A program made the position numbers and the translations under genes. The notes under the pieces are model-generated. The model worked only from the letters and a program-made list of their open reading frames with translations, was not told the DNA's origin and searched no databases. From the NCBI GenBank assembly GCA_964552055.1, contig CAZKFL010000008.1, positions 1-53,335 of the forward strand: a DNA stretch of 53,335 bases. The letters are read 5' to 3'. This stretch comes from VGMD01 sp964552055. GTDB taxonomy: Bacteria > Chlamydiota > Chlamydiia > Chlamydiales > 2-12-FULL-49-11. This document shows, in pieces, positions 18,084-27,736 of this stretch (positions are counted from its first letter, which is position 1; each line of letters starts with the position of its first letter).

Positions 18084-18112
18084 TTAAGGCGAAAGTCCTT
18101 ACTTGTTATAAT
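18084..18112 (+). promoter_or_regulatory. Candidate promoter for the Cys-rich mini-gene
   Basis: A perfect TATAAT (18107-18112) lies 23 bases before ATG 18136. The hexamer at the right distance upstream, TTAAGG at 18084 with a 17-base spacer, is a weak -35 match. A short AGGGGT serves as the ribosome site. Confidence 0.4.
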
Positions 18113-18135
18113 GAAAAAAATAAATAGGGGTTTTT

Positions 18136-18339
18136 ATGTCTGCTAATTGTAATCCACAGTGTGAAAGTAATCAACAGTGTTTTCAAAACCAATGTTATAA
18201 TTTGTGTTCACTTCATGATTGTGACGGTGGAGAAGGTGACGAAATATGTAAACAAGGACTATGTGTGCCCCGATTGATGTGTTATCCGGCTTGTTCCCCT
18301 GAGCTTGCTTGCGTTAATGGGATTTGTCAGTACTATTAA
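18136..18339 (+). CDS. 12-cysteine mini-protein
   Basis: Protein of 67 residues with twelve cysteines (positions 5, 9, 15, 20, 24, 29, 38, 43, 49, 53, 59, 64), mostly as CxxxC or CxxxxC. The halves look alike: CNPQCESNQQCFQNQC near the start and CYPACSPELACVNGIC near the end, so it may be an internal duplication. No signal peptide. Small disulfide-rich or metal-binding protein; function unknown. AGGGGT upstream and a perfect -10 support expression. It ends 10 bases from the opposing valS stop. Different Cys spacing from the cluster at 35077-39176, but the same unusual composition. Confidence 0.75.
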   Translation: MSANCNPQCESNQQCFQNQCYNLCSLHDCDGGEGDEICKQGLCVPRLMCYPACSPELACVNGICQYY

Positions 18340-18349
18340 TAAACGGTGT

Positions 18350-21163
18350 TTAAAGGGCAAGAGAGAGTAGTTCTAGTTTTTGCTTGATTTCGATGTGGGC
18401 GCTTTCGGTATCGATGAGCGCCTTTTGTGTTTTGGCAACAAGATCTGCTGGGGCACGCGCGGTGAAGTCGGGGTTTTGAAGTTTTTGATTGAGGGCAGTT
18501 TTTTGAGCGTCTAGCTTTTCAAGTTCTTTGATGAGACGGGATTTTTCTTTTTCTTTAAGTTCTACGGGAAGGGGGACGAAGAGTTTGATCTCGCTTGCAA
18601 TGGCCGTTGCTCCGGATGTTTCAGTGCTTGGGTTTGAATCTATAGTGCGGATGCGGACGAGGGCATGTAGTATTGCTTTGTTTTCTAGGATAAGCTTTAG
18701 GGCGCTTGGTTCATCTGAGCTTACGTGGACATCGATTTGGCTGCCGGGGGGGATTTGGAGTTCGGCTCTGATATTTCGGAGGGCGTAGACGACTTCATTG
18801 ATTTTTGAAAATTCTTCTTCAATTGCTAATGAGATGTGCGCAGGCTCTAGTTTTTCGGGGAAGGGTGCAACAATACAAGCTTTCGATGATAGCGCATTAA
18901 TAAGGTCATTTGTGTAGATGTCAAGATGACCAGATCTTGGTGTTTTTTCAAATTTCTCTTTAAGTAGGGAGAAGATCTCTTCTGTGATGAAAGGGACAAT
19001 TGGGTGCATCAGTCTAATGGATGCCATTAATATAATGAGAAGGAGTTTTTGCTTATTTGACCTGACTTCTTTTGTCCCTGTTTTTCCAAACAAATAAGGC
19101 TTAGTCAGTTCTAGGTAATAGGCGCAAAATTCATCCCAAAAGAATTCGTAGATTTCTTTTGCAGCTTCGCTAAAAATGTAGTTAGTAAACTTATGGTTAA
19201 TGCCTTCTACTGTTTTGTTAAGTCTTGAAAGGATCCATTTGTCATCGAGTGTGAGCAATTCTAGATCAAGACCGTTACCTAGGTCGTTTAAGTCTTCTAT
19301 GCTTTGGAAGGTAAATCTTGTTGCGTTCCATAATTTATTCGCAAAATTTTTGTATTCTTCAAACCTTCTTCGATCCAAATCAATTTGTCTTGCGTGGGTG
19401 ACAGTTGATGTGAGTGCAAAGCGCATGGCATCAGTGCCGTATTCGTCAATAATTTCGATGGGATCAATGACGTTACCTTTGGATTTGGACATTTTTTCCC
19501 ATTTTGAGAAGACGTCTTTCGGCTGCGGTTCACCTTTTTCAAATATAAGTCTTTCTTTTGCAGAAACGTAAGCAATGTTTCCATCTGGATTTACGCGCCA
19601 GTAGGATTTTCCATAGATAAGGCCGTGAATAAAGGTCTCTTTAAAGGGTACTTTTCCGGTGGCATATTCTCCCATAAGGATCATTCGGGCAACCCAGAAA
19701 AATAAGATGTCATGACCGGTAATCAGCGTGGATGTAGGATAGAATGTTTTAAAGTCTTCCGTATTGTCTGGCCAGCCAAGCGTTGTAAGGGGCCAAAGTG
19801 CTGATGAAAACCATGTGTCTAGAACATCTTCTTCTTGGATCCAAAGTTTTGGGTTTTTTGCTACTTCTTCCGGTAAACCCTTCTCGCAATAACAAATCAT
19901 AATCTCAGGGTTTTCTTTGTTGTACCAGACAGGAATTTGGTGTCCCCACCAAAGTTGTCTAGAAATGCACCAATCGCGCAAGTTTTCAATCCAGTGAAAG
20001 TAAGTTTTCTCAAAGTCTTTTGGGACAATTTTTACCGATTCAGATCGAACCGCATCAAGCAATTTTTGCTTAAAAGGGGCCATTCTAATAAACCACTGCT
20101 TAGATAGATAAGGTTGTATCACAGCTTTTGATCGATATGAAATTCCAACTCTTAATGTATGAGGCTCAATTTTTTCAATAAGATCAAGTTTGCTTAGTTT
20201 GTCTAAGACGTCTTTTCTTGCTTCTTCTACACTCATCCCATTAATCTTGCCATCAGGTGTTAAAAGATTAATCATGGGTAAATCATGTCTAACGCCGATT
20301 TCATAGTCGTTGAAGTCGTGTGCAGGAGTAATTTTAACAGCGCCTGATCCAAATGTAGGATCCACATACCTATCCGCAATAATTGGAATGAGTCTATCTG
20401 TAATGGGTAAACGCACTTGTTTGCCAATTAGATCTTTATACCTTTCATCATTAGGAGAAACTGCAACAGCGGTATCGCCTAGCATGGTTTCAGGTCTTGT
20501 TGTTGCGACTACTATAAATCTAAGAGGTTCGTTTTCAACTGGGTATTTAAAGTACCATAGTGAGGATGCTTTCTCCTCGTATTCAACTTCGTCATCGGCA
20601 ATTGCAGTTTGAAGGAGGGGATCCCAGTTAACTAAATAGTCCCCGCGGTAAATGTGACCTTCATCAAACATTTTTTTGAACATTGTCTTGACAGCCCTTG
20701 TCGAAACTTCATCCATAGTAAATCTAAGACGTGACCAGTCAAGCGATGAGCCGAGTTTTTTTAGCTGACTTAAAATTTTATTTGCGTACTCATCTTTCCA
20801 GAGCCAAACCTCGTTTAGAAACTCTTCGCGTGTAAAGTCGGTTTTTCGCTTTCCCGTTGTTGCAAAAAGGTGTCTTTCTACAACAGATTGTGTAGAAATG
20901 CCTGCATGGTCGGTTCCTGGCAGCCAAACTGTTTTGTGACCTTTCATCCGCATAAATCGAACGAGAATGTCTTGAATGGTGTTTACAAGAGCATGCCCCA
21001 TATGAAGAACGCCTGTTACATTCGGTGGAGGCAATACAATGGAGTAGGGTTCTTTTGAACTATTTTCTTGAGGTTGAAATAGCCCGCTTTTTTCCCAGAA
21101 ATGGTACCATTTGTCTTCAGTTAATGCCCAATCGTAGGCGGGTGGCAATTCTTTTTTAGTCAT
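18350..21163 (-). CDS. valS: Valyl-tRNA synthetase
   Basis: Class I synthetase charging tRNA-Val; 937 residues (Chlamydia about 939). The HIGH-type motif is PPPNVTGVLHMGHA near residue 50 and the KMSKS motif is KMSKSKGNVIDP. The editing domain is between them (TTRPETMLGDTAVAV). The end has the arginine/lysine coiled coil (KEKEKSRLIKELEKLDAQ) typical of ValRS. It starts inside the end of pknD, overlapping by 8 bases, the same order as in Chlamydia. Synonymous G+C content rises towards the 3' end. Confidence 0.98.
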   Translation of the reverse strand: MTKKELPPAYDWALTEDKWYHFWEKSGLFQPQENSSKEPYSIVLPPPNVTGVLHMGHALVNTIQDILVRFMRMKGHKTVWLPGTDHAGISTQSVVERHLFATTGKRKTDFTREEFLNEVWLWKDEYANKILSQLKKLGSSLDWSRLRFTMDEVSTRAVKTMFKKMFDEGHIYRGDYLVNWDPLLQTAIADDEVEYEEKASSLWYFKYPVENEPLRFIVVATTRPETMLGDTAVAVSPNDERYKDLIGKQVRLPITDRLIPIIADRYVDPTFGSGAVKITPAHDFNDYEIGVRHDLPMINLLTPDGKINGMSVEEARKDVLDKLSKLDLIEKIEPHTLRVGISYRSKAVIQPYLSKQWFIRMAPFKQKLLDAVRSESVKIVPKDFEKTYFHWIENLRDWCISRQLWWGHQIPVWYNKENPEIMICYCEKGLPEEVAKNPKLWIQEEDVLDTWFSSALWPLTTLGWPDNTEDFKTFYPTSTLITGHDILFFWVARMILMGEYATGKVPFKETFIHGLIYGKSYWRVNPDGNIAYVSAKERLIFEKGEPQPKDVFSKWEKMSKSKGNVIDPIEIIDEYGTDAMRFALTSTVTHARQIDLDRRRFEEYKNFANKLWNATRFTFQSIEDLNDLGNGLDLELLTLDDKWILSRLNKTVEGINHKFTNYIFSEAAKEIYEFFWDEFCAYYLELTKPYLFGKTGTKEVRSNKQKLLLIILMASIRLMHPIVPFITEEIFSLLKEKFEKTPRSGHLDIYTNDLINALSSKACIVAPFPEKLEPAHISLAIEEEFSKINEVVYALRNIRAELQIPPGSQIDVHVSSDEPSALKLILENKAILHALVRIRTIDSNPSTETSGATAIASEIKLFVPLPVELKEKEKSRLIKELEKLDAQKTALNQKLQNPDFTARAPADLVAKTQKALIDTESAHIEIKQKLELLSLAL

Positions 21164-23876
21164 GGTTTTCTAGTTTAGAGTAAACGCCTGTTTTTTTCAA
21201 TTTTCTTTCGAAATAGAGCGCTCTTGCCCTCTTTCCGAGGCAGTGGTAGAAGAGGATTTGCTGTCTTGCAAGCTCAATTTTTTCCCATTGAAATAGGCGG
21301 ACTTCCCATTTCTTAAAGATGGTAGAACTGCTTTTTAAGTATTGATTTAAAAGGGAATAGATAGGTGGATAAGCGTAATCAAGAGTCTTGCTAAAGTGGG
21401 TTATAGCGCTCTCGTAACCACTTGTTTTTGCCAAATAGCAACCCATTAAAAAAAAGAAAGGAGAGTGCTGTTTTTCTAGAGCTTCCTTTGGATATTTATC
21501 GAGAATGCTTTTTGCTTTTTCGCTTTTGCTTTCAAAAAGATAGCCCCATATTTTTAGAGCATCGAACCCTTTTTCTTGAGAAGGGAAAATATGTAATGTT
21601 CTATCTATCACTTCAAGTAAACGCTTTGCTTTTGACCTTTCAAGTAAGGAAGTGAGGTAGAAAAAGAGGTGGGAAGAGGAGAGAGCAATGATTTCAAGAG
21701 AGGGAAAAGTAAATTTTTCATAACCTAAAAAAACTAATGCACGCGTAATATTGTCTTTTAAAGGAGTGTTTATGTCTTCTTTTAGCAATTCAGTTAAAGA
21801 GATTTTTTTATCTAACCAAAAGGCAAGTTCGCATGCCATGTATCTATAAAGCTCAGTTAGATGGCCTGCTGCTCTAGGTTCGTGCATAAATAGCGGTTTT
21901 TCTGCAGTTCCCAGCAAAGTGTGAATAAGTGAGTGTGTCTCACGATTTGCTAAAAGATGTGGAAGTCTTTGCAAAGTAAGAAGAGCAAAGTGATAGACAG
22001 CTTTTCGATCATTTTTGGCGCTTTCATGGAGTCTAAATACGATTCGTTCTTCAAGTGAGTGAGCAAGGGGGTGTTTCTTAAATTTTAACACTCCTAATTC
22101 AAGGCATTTAAGCTCTTCCTCTAAGTCATTCATCTTTCGGTAGACAAGTGATTTTCCGAGATGTTCTAATGGCTCGCTAGGGGTGTTGTGGAGGAGTTCG
22201 AATGTTGATAATGCTTGCTCAAAAAGATTTCTTCTTTGAGTAAGGGCTTGAGTTGTTTTAGCTTTTTCAAGTAATGTGATGCCCATTCGAAAAATTGCTT
22301 CGCGTCCTTCGCTTCTGCCGGAAAATGATTTTGAGATTTTTTCATAGGCAATGAAAGCTTCTTCAAAGTTTTTTGATGCTAAAAACGCGTCAGGGATGGA
22401 AAGACAGCCAACCATTACATGAGGACTTCCCACAAATACTTTAAAGTCTTTTAGTTCAAAATCCATATCCTGACTGATTAGGCCCACATGCAGTCCAACA
22501 ATTGGGAGTGAATCAACATAATTGATAATGATAGATTTGTTGATGGAAAGCTGTACATTTTGATCAATTTTTTCAATTTCAATAAAAATTTCTGATCCGG
22601 TTTCTATAAATTTATCAGCGATTTCAAGAATGACGACATGAGAGCGGTAAAGCTTAATGCCTGGGTTTTTTTCTGATCCAATCCAAATGCAATACCCATC
22701 TTCAAGACCTTCTCTTTCCCTTGGTTCTGGAATATTCAAAAGGAATCCAACGCCATCAGTTTCCTTGCTTGTAAATGTAAGTCTTGCTTCGATCCTCTTG
22801 TTTCCCGAAAATGGAGTCTTTGAGATCATTAAAATAAACCATTCCATGATCTCTGTTGAACGAGTGATTGCGATCAATTTACTCAGCATTACATTTTCTT
22901 GAAGTTCCCAATCTTCCCTTCTGTCAATATCAAGATTTTTAGCAAAGATCCAGTCCGGAAGCCCTGAATTATAGCGCTCAATATCTACGATTAAGTCTTC
23001 AACGCTTACATACCGATTTTCGACCTCTTTTGCTAAACACTTTTTTGCAATGTGAGAGAGCTGATGAGGAATATCGCGATAAGGGGCAACTTCCAAAGCG
23101 TCGATTAAAGTTTCAAATTTCTTAACCCGTCTGTACTCTTTAATTGAAGGTCTATGAAACGGCATTTTTAACGTAAGTAATTGGTATAAAATAACACCGA
23201 GAGAATATATATCGGTATGAACATCGGCTGGTTTTCCATCAACTCGCTCAGGTGGCATGTAGGGCAGCGTACCCATAACTTTTCCAGGATTTGTAAGCCC
23301 ATTTGGAATATTGATCTCGATAGGAAGGGGTGTTTCCTTTTCTCCAAATAAACCAGCTAGACCCCAATCTAAAATCAAAACCTGACCAAAATTTCCAACT
23401 AAAATATTTTCCGGTTTTAAATCTCTATGTAAAATTCCCTTCGAATGACAATACGCGATTGCATGGCAGACATTTAAAAAAATATTTAACAGGGCGTTCA
23501 TTGAAACGCCGATCGGATGAGGCATTTCGCCTCTTTTCTCAAGGTGTAAAGTTTCCCTCAAAATACTTTTTAACGTATTGCCATCAACATGAGGCATTAC
23601 ATAATACAGCTCATTTTCCGACTGGTGAATTGAATAGACCGGGACAATCGAAGGATGACAAAGCGATGCGGTAATCTTGGCTTCCCGCAAAAACCTCTTA
23701 CGTATCAGTTCATTTGAAGTCAGATCTGGCTTAATTCTTTTAATAGCCACCATCCGCTCACAATCTGGATCCTTAGCAAGAAACACTTCGCCCATACCGC
23801 CAGAGCCAAGTCTTCCCGCAACCTCATAAGGACCAATGCATTTTGGCAATGGTAAATCAATCACATCTTTTTTCAT
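21156..23876 (-). CDS. pknD: Serine/threonine protein kinase, PknD type
   Basis: Kinase domain at about residues 17-290: glycine loop GRLGSGGMGEVF, lysine K46 in VAIKRIKPD, catalytic loop HRDLKPENILV, DWG in place of DFG, and GTLPYMPPE as the activation-segment end. Residues about 310-510 look like a beta-sandwich (laminin G or concanavalin-like: GVGFLLNIPEPRER, GLHVGLIS). The rest to 906 is helical and TPR-like. I see no clear membrane span. Chlamydia PknD is about 934 residues with the same neighbour valS downstream. Its partner phosphatase may be the PP2C at 40360-41157. A 39-bp tandem repeat sits upstream of its start. Confidence 0.92.
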   Translation of the reverse strand: MKKDVIDLPLPKCIGPYEVAGRLGSGGMGEVFLAKDPDCERMVAIKRIKPDLTSNELIRKRFLREAKITASLCHPSIVPVYSIHQSENELYYVMPHVDGNTLKSILRETLHLEKRGEMPHPIGVSMNALLNIFLNVCHAIAYCHSKGILHRDLKPENILVGNFGQVLILDWGLAGLFGEKETPLPIEINIPNGLTNPGKVMGTLPYMPPERVDGKPADVHTDIYSLGVILYQLLTLKMPFHRPSIKEYRRVKKFETLIDALEVAPYRDIPHQLSHIAKKCLAKEVENRYVSVEDLIVDIERYNSGLPDWIFAKNLDIDRREDWELQENVMLSKLIAITRSTEIMEWFILMISKTPFSGNKRIEARLTFTSKETDGVGFLLNIPEPREREGLEDGYCIWIGSEKNPGIKLYRSHVVILEIADKFIETGSEIFIEIEKIDQNVQLSINKSIIINYVDSLPIVGLHVGLISQDMDFELKDFKVFVGSPHVMVGCLSIPDAFLASKNFEEAFIAYEKISKSFSGRSEGREAIFRMGITLLEKAKTTQALTQRRNLFEQALSTFELLHNTPSEPLEHLGKSLVYRKMNDLEEELKCLELGVLKFKKHPLAHSLEERIVFRLHESAKNDRKAVYHFALLTLQRLPHLLANRETHSLIHTLLGTAEKPLFMHEPRAAGHLTELYRYMACELAFWLDKKISLTELLKEDINTPLKDNITRALVFLGYEKFTFPSLEIIALSSSHLFFYLTSLLERSKAKRLLEVIDRTLHIFPSQEKGFDALKIWGYLFESKSEKAKSILDKYPKEALEKQHSPFFFLMGCYLAKTSGYESAITHFSKTLDYAYPPIYSLLNQYLKSSSTIFKKWEVRLFQWEKIELARQQILFYHCLGKRARALYFERKLKKTGVYSKLENHD

Positions 23877-23955
23877 AATTTAGGAACCATCATTTCCTAA
23901 AATCTGACTAAAGTCAATCACCTTTGCAAAAAAATCACTTTCCAACACAGCATTC

Positions 23956-24033
23956 GTGAAATTTCGGTGCCTGACCCCGTAAGATTGCAAGATTGTGAAA
24001 TTTCGGTGCCTGACCCCGTAAGATTGCAAGATT
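23956..24033. repeat. Two exact 39-bp tandem repeats
   Basis: Copies at 23956-23994 and 23995-24033 are identical. Each contains TTTCGGTGCCTGACCCCG, followed by AAGATTGCAAGATT. A partial third copy may start at 24034. The array lies in the roughly 230-base divergent region between pknD and trpS. The G+C-rich half is related to the palindromes at 17046 and 39247. Confidence 0.9.
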
Positions 24034-24106
24034 GTAAATTTAATTCACTATATATTGCATGAGAGATTTTTGAAAATGGAGTGGTGGATTATCAAGGGAG
24101 GTGGTA

Positions 24107-25123
24107 TTGTCTTTAGGTATGAAAAAGAAGATTGTGTTGACTGGGGATAGGCCGACAGGCCCCTTGCATTTAGGCCATTATGTGGGCTCATTAAAGAAGA
24201 GAAAAGAGTTGCAAGATAGCACAGATACGTTTGTGATGCTAGCTGATGCTCAGGCTCTTACTGATAATTTTGATGATGTGGGCAAAGTGAGGGCAAGTAT
24301 TCATGAAGTTGTTTGTGATTATTTGGCAGTGGGAATAGATCCTTTAAAGTGCTCGATTTTTGTGCAATCTTGTGTTCATGAGTTACCTGAACTTGCTATG
24401 TATTTTATGAATTTAGTAACAATTCAGCATTTGGGGCATAATCCGACCGTGAAGGCGGAAATGAAGATGCGCGGATTTGATGAGAGTGTGCCAGCAGGAT
24501 TTTTTTTATATCCGATGTATCAAGTTGCCGATATTACAGCGTTTAAGGCGGATCTTGTTCCGGTAGGACATGATCAGGCCCCTATGCTAGAGCTTACACG
24601 ATTTATTGTTTCAAAGTTTAATACGACGTATAGAAAGGATGTCTTGGTAGCGCCAGAAGCTCTTTTCCCTAGCATGAAAGGGTCTTTGCAGGGGTTAGAT
24701 GGAGTAAAAATGTCTAAGTCGCTTGGGAATGCAATCTATCTTTCGGATGAGACCGATGTAGTTGTAAGTAAGATAAAAAAAATCAAGAGTGATCCGGGTA
24801 GAACTTCCGCCACATCACCTGGTGATCCAGATAAGGCGCTTGCCTTTTCTTATCTGGAGCAATTTGATCCCGATCCTACTTATGTAGAAAAATTAAAAGA
24901 GCGGTATAGACTTGGAACTGTGTCTGATAAAGAAGTAAAGGATCGCTTGACTGAAGTCTTAGAAGCGTTTTTGTCAGAGGTTCGCGTAAAAAGAAAAATG
25001 GTTTATTCTGATGTAGGCTATATTCAAGCCATTCTCAAAAAAGGGACAGAAAAGGCAAGGGAGAGAGCTTCTGCTACTCTTTCTGAAGTCAGGTCTGCTA
25101 TGGGTATTAACTACGGTTTTTAA
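24107..25123 (+). CDS. trpS: Tryptophanyl-tRNA synthetase
   Basis: Class I synthetase charging tRNA-Trp; 338 residues from TTG 24107. Motifs: LTGDRPTGPLHLGHYVGSL (HIGH type) and KMSKSLGNAIYL (KMSKS). The GHDQAPMLELTR block of TrpRS is present. Start choice: a very strong AAGGGAGGTG lies at 24094-24103, well placed for TTG 24107 but too far for ATG 24119, where most family alignments begin. GTG 24101 overlaps the ribosome site itself. Divergent from pknD. The active-site core matches other chlamydial proteins in order and length. Confidence 0.95.
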   Translation: MSLGMKKKIVLTGDRPTGPLHLGHYVGSLKKRKELQDSTDTFVMLADAQALTDNFDDVGKVRASIHEVVCDYLAVGIDPLKCSIFVQSCVHELPELAMYFMNLVTIQHLGHNPTVKAEMKMRGFDESVPAGFFLYPMYQVADITAFKADLVPVGHDQAPMLELTRFIVSKFNTTYRKDVLVAPEALFPSMKGSLQGLDGVKMSKSLGNAIYLSDETDVVVSKIKKIKSDPGRTSATSPGDPDKALAFSYLEQFDPDPTYVEKLKERYRLGTVSDKEVKDRLTEVLEAFLSEVRVKRKMVYSDVGYIQAILKKGTEKARERASATLSEVRSAMGINYGF

Positions 25124-25193
25124 CTAACTTGCGCTTAATAGAGTCTGTAAATTCCGTGAGAGCGGTATTATAGATGAAAAGGGCAAGTGGGTT

Positions 25194-26321
25194 ATGGATA
25201 TTTCTGAGTTAGATTTATTTATTGTTGCAATGTCTAACTATCTTAGATTAAATCAGCCATTTAATATTGTAGAGGGTAATAAAAAACTTTTGCAAAAGCC
25301 TCTTAATCTTGAGGAGACACACTCTGATCTGCGTTGCATAAAAATTTTTTCCAATTATTTGGTCGAAAATGTGGCTGTATTGAATTACAAAGAGATACCC
25401 GAAGAAAGCTATCTAAAAATTAGATTCTTGGTCGATCTTTTAGAAAAATTTGTAAAAAGCAGAAAAAAGAAATACAGAAAAATCGATAAAAAGCCTTTTA
25501 ATGATGCGGAAGAGCAGATTTTTGCAATCAGATTAGGTGGTAAAATTTCCTTAAAAAATATGGAATTTATCAATGAGGATTTTCGTAAATTTCTAAAAGT
25601 CAATAAGCTTGATCATAAACTCTTTGCATTAGGTATTCAATTGAATGGTAGTTTAGCGCTATCCTTCCAGGTTGATGAAAACTTGTATGAGGAAATTTGT
25701 TGGAAAGACTTAGTTCGAGAAAATTTAATTGATGAGAGTGGAAGATTATATGGGTACAGCTTTTATAATAGTGAACATTTAGTCATGGAAACAAATGTTG
25801 ATTTCTTATTAACAGAATCGTTTAGTTTTCTTTATCAGGGAATTAGATTTTATCATCCGGAAAATTCTTTAAAAATTGAACCTCTTGATAAAAAAGGTCC
25901 CTTTGGACGAAATATTTTGGAAATTGTAAGCAACAATAGTTCTGCATTTTCATTCATATTGCTCTATAAGGAAGATGGAACTATTTATGCCATAGGTCTT
26001 CATAAAGGAAAAATTGTAGCTCCTGCACCTGAATATTTTATTTTGCATAAATGTAGATATAGAATGGAAATTACAAATGATGAGTTTGGAGATCTACTCT
26101 CTGCTTTTGAAAGTGAAAAAATCAGAAAAGATACTCTAACAGAAATGGATTTCTTATCGATCATGCAAAGAAACTTAAACTTGGAAACTCTTCCGGACTA
26201 CAGCTGGAAAGAGCTTTTTATGAAAAAATGTAAGATATTAAAAATGAACAGAAAAGCGATTAAGCAATGGCTTTTAAAAGTGCTTTTATCAAGAAATGGG
26301 GATGTAAACTGCTTTGAATAA
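25194..26321 (+). CDS. Hypothetical protein, degenerate paralog of the next gene
   Basis: Unrecognised protein of 375 residues. It shares a diagnostic stretch with the downstream gene: RLGGKISLKNMEF..DFRKFLKVNKLDHKLFALGIQL against RLGGNISVSWLKA..LFRKFIKNNYLHHRLFALRIAL. The downstream protein has a candidate catalytic His in THAYIVLKDNKG; the matching place here reads AFSFILLYKEDG with no His, and no NC motif follows. It is therefore probably a catalytically dead partner. No signal peptide; C-terminus basic. The frame overlaps the next start by 8 bases, so the two are translationally linked. Confidence 0.72.
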   Translation: MDISELDLFIVAMSNYLRLNQPFNIVEGNKKLLQKPLNLEETHSDLRCIKIFSNYLVENVAVLNYKEIPEESYLKIRFLVDLLEKFVKSRKKKYRKIDKKPFNDAEEQIFAIRLGGKISLKNMEFINEDFRKFLKVNKLDHKLFALGIQLNGSLALSFQVDENLYEEICWKDLVRENLIDESGRLYGYSFYNSEHLVMETNVDFLLTESFSFLYQGIRFYHPENSLKIEPLDKKGPFGRNILEIVSNNSSAFSFILLYKEDGTIYAIGLHKGKIVAPAPEYFILHKCRYRMEITNDEFGDLLSAFESEKIRKDTLTEMDFLSIMQRNLNLETLPDYSWKELFMKKCKILKMNRKAIKQWLLKVLLSRNGDVNCFE

Positions 26322-27720
26322 GTTTGAGATTTTACTCAAGAAGTTGCTTTCAGTTATGGAGGCGGGAAAGCCTTTCAAAATTCTTGTTACTGAAAGTGGG
26401 GATCTTGATTTGATACCGATGAAAGGGGAGTTTGAAAAGGAAAATTGCCGCCTAATTATTGAGTATTTGCTAAGCCATAAGGAAGAGATTTTTTCAAAAA
26501 AAAGGTCTCTTATCGAATTTGATATGTTTCGAACATTGATTGATAATTGCTATTTGTACAGAAAGCAAGTAGACAAAAAAGGAGAGTTTGACCTTCTGCT
26601 CCTTAGTTTAAGACTTGGGGGAAATATTTCTGTAAGTTGGTTGAAGGCAAATCCACTATTTAGAAAGTTTATAAAGAATAACTATTTACATCACAGGTTA
26701 TTTGCGCTAAGAATTGCGCTTCCATTTGATGAAAAGAGGGGTGCTGCCCTTCCTTTAAAGGATGGGGATCAAACAGATTGGATGTATTGGAATGAAATTA
26801 AAGAAAATCAGTTTCAGTTTTTATATAAGGAAAACATTGTTTTTGAAACAGATCGTCAGTACCGGCTGATCCCAGGTTATACAATTCTTTATTTGGGAAT
26901 TTGCAAATATGATGTAGCAATTGATCCTAAATGGGAGCCATTTCAAGTTGCCGATCCAGCGGAATGGGGAAATAAATACGTTCTTGAAGTTTGGACCGTT
27001 TCCCTTCCCATGTTAAAGCCGCCGATGTTCCAAAGAACGCACGCCTACATTGTCTTGAAGGACAATAAAGGTAATATCAGATCAGTTGGGCAAGATGTAT
27101 TAGTTGATCGAGCTAATTACAGAGTTACAGAAATTCTCAATCGAAAACCAGGATTTGGAAAAATTACAACTCCCGATATCTATACCTTTTTCCCTAGGAA
27201 TTCTCGCAGATTTTGGAATGTTTCATTCGAAATTACTGAAGAAGAGCATAATCGGATCATCTCGCTTGTTGAGCAAGACAAACTCAACAAAGAACACTCT
27301 ATGTCAGTTCTCAAAGGCAACTGTGTAAGTTATGTCCTTAAAATTCTAAAAATAGGTGTTGGACTCGATATAGACGCTTCCATGCATGGTCTTCATGTCA
27401 TGCTTAAAGCTTTTCTACCTAATGCGTTGTATAGAGCGCTATTTTCTAGGTTTCACACCTGGTACGCCAGGCAGAGTCCAATTTTAAAAAAGGCTTTGTT
27501 CTTTCTCCCAATCATTTACATTCCCTCACTGCTTCTTGGGTTTACTGCATTATTTACGCGTCAAAATAACTACCAAGAAATTAGAGACTTCTCCGTGCTA
27601 GACCTTTTCCTTCGTCCCTGGAAGTTATCATGTGAACATCCGCTTGCGCTTCACCGTAAATTGGAAGCAATTGGCCCAATCATCCCCAAATTAAGAGAGC
27701 TCTACGCCAAGCTTATTTAG
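26314..27720 (+). CDS. Putative permuted papain-like hydrolase, membrane-anchored
   Basis: Protein of 468 residues, family not certain. In the second half, THAYIVLKDNKGNIRSVG places a histidine at 243 and KGNCVSYVLKIL places a cysteine at 337. His before Cys with an NC pair is the order of permuted NlpC/P60 (LRAT/YiiX-like) enzymes. Residues about 405-425 (ALFFLPIIYIPSLLLGFTALF) form a membrane span. TTG 26314 overlaps the previous stop; ATG 26356 is an alternative. Possible substrates are peptides, lipids or ubiquitin-like proteins; nothing decides between them. Coding-strand C content rises near its 3' end. Confidence 0.7.
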   Translation: MNKFEILLKKLLSVMEAGKPFKILVTESGDLDLIPMKGEFEKENCRLIIEYLLSHKEEIFSKKRSLIEFDMFRTLIDNCYLYRKQVDKKGEFDLLLLSLRLGGNISVSWLKANPLFRKFIKNNYLHHRLFALRIALPFDEKRGAALPLKDGDQTDWMYWNEIKENQFQFLYKENIVFETDRQYRLIPGYTILYLGICKYDVAIDPKWEPFQVADPAEWGNKYVLEVWTVSLPMLKPPMFQRTHAYIVLKDNKGNIRSVGQDVLVDRANYRVTEILNRKPGFGKITTPDIYTFFPRNSRRFWNVSFEITEEEHNRIISLVEQDKLNKEHSMSVLKGNCVSYVLKILKIGVGLDIDASMHGLHVMLKAFLPNALYRALFSRFHTWYARQSPILKKALFFLPIIYIPSLLLGFTALFTRQNNYQEIRDFSVLDLFLRPWKLSCEHPLALHRKLEAIGPIIPKLRELYAKLI

Positions 27721-27736
27721 GGAAGTGCTTCAATTT

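Noticed and set aside
23956..24033. CRISPR array
   Set aside because: The copies are directly adjacent with no spacers, and there are no cas genes.
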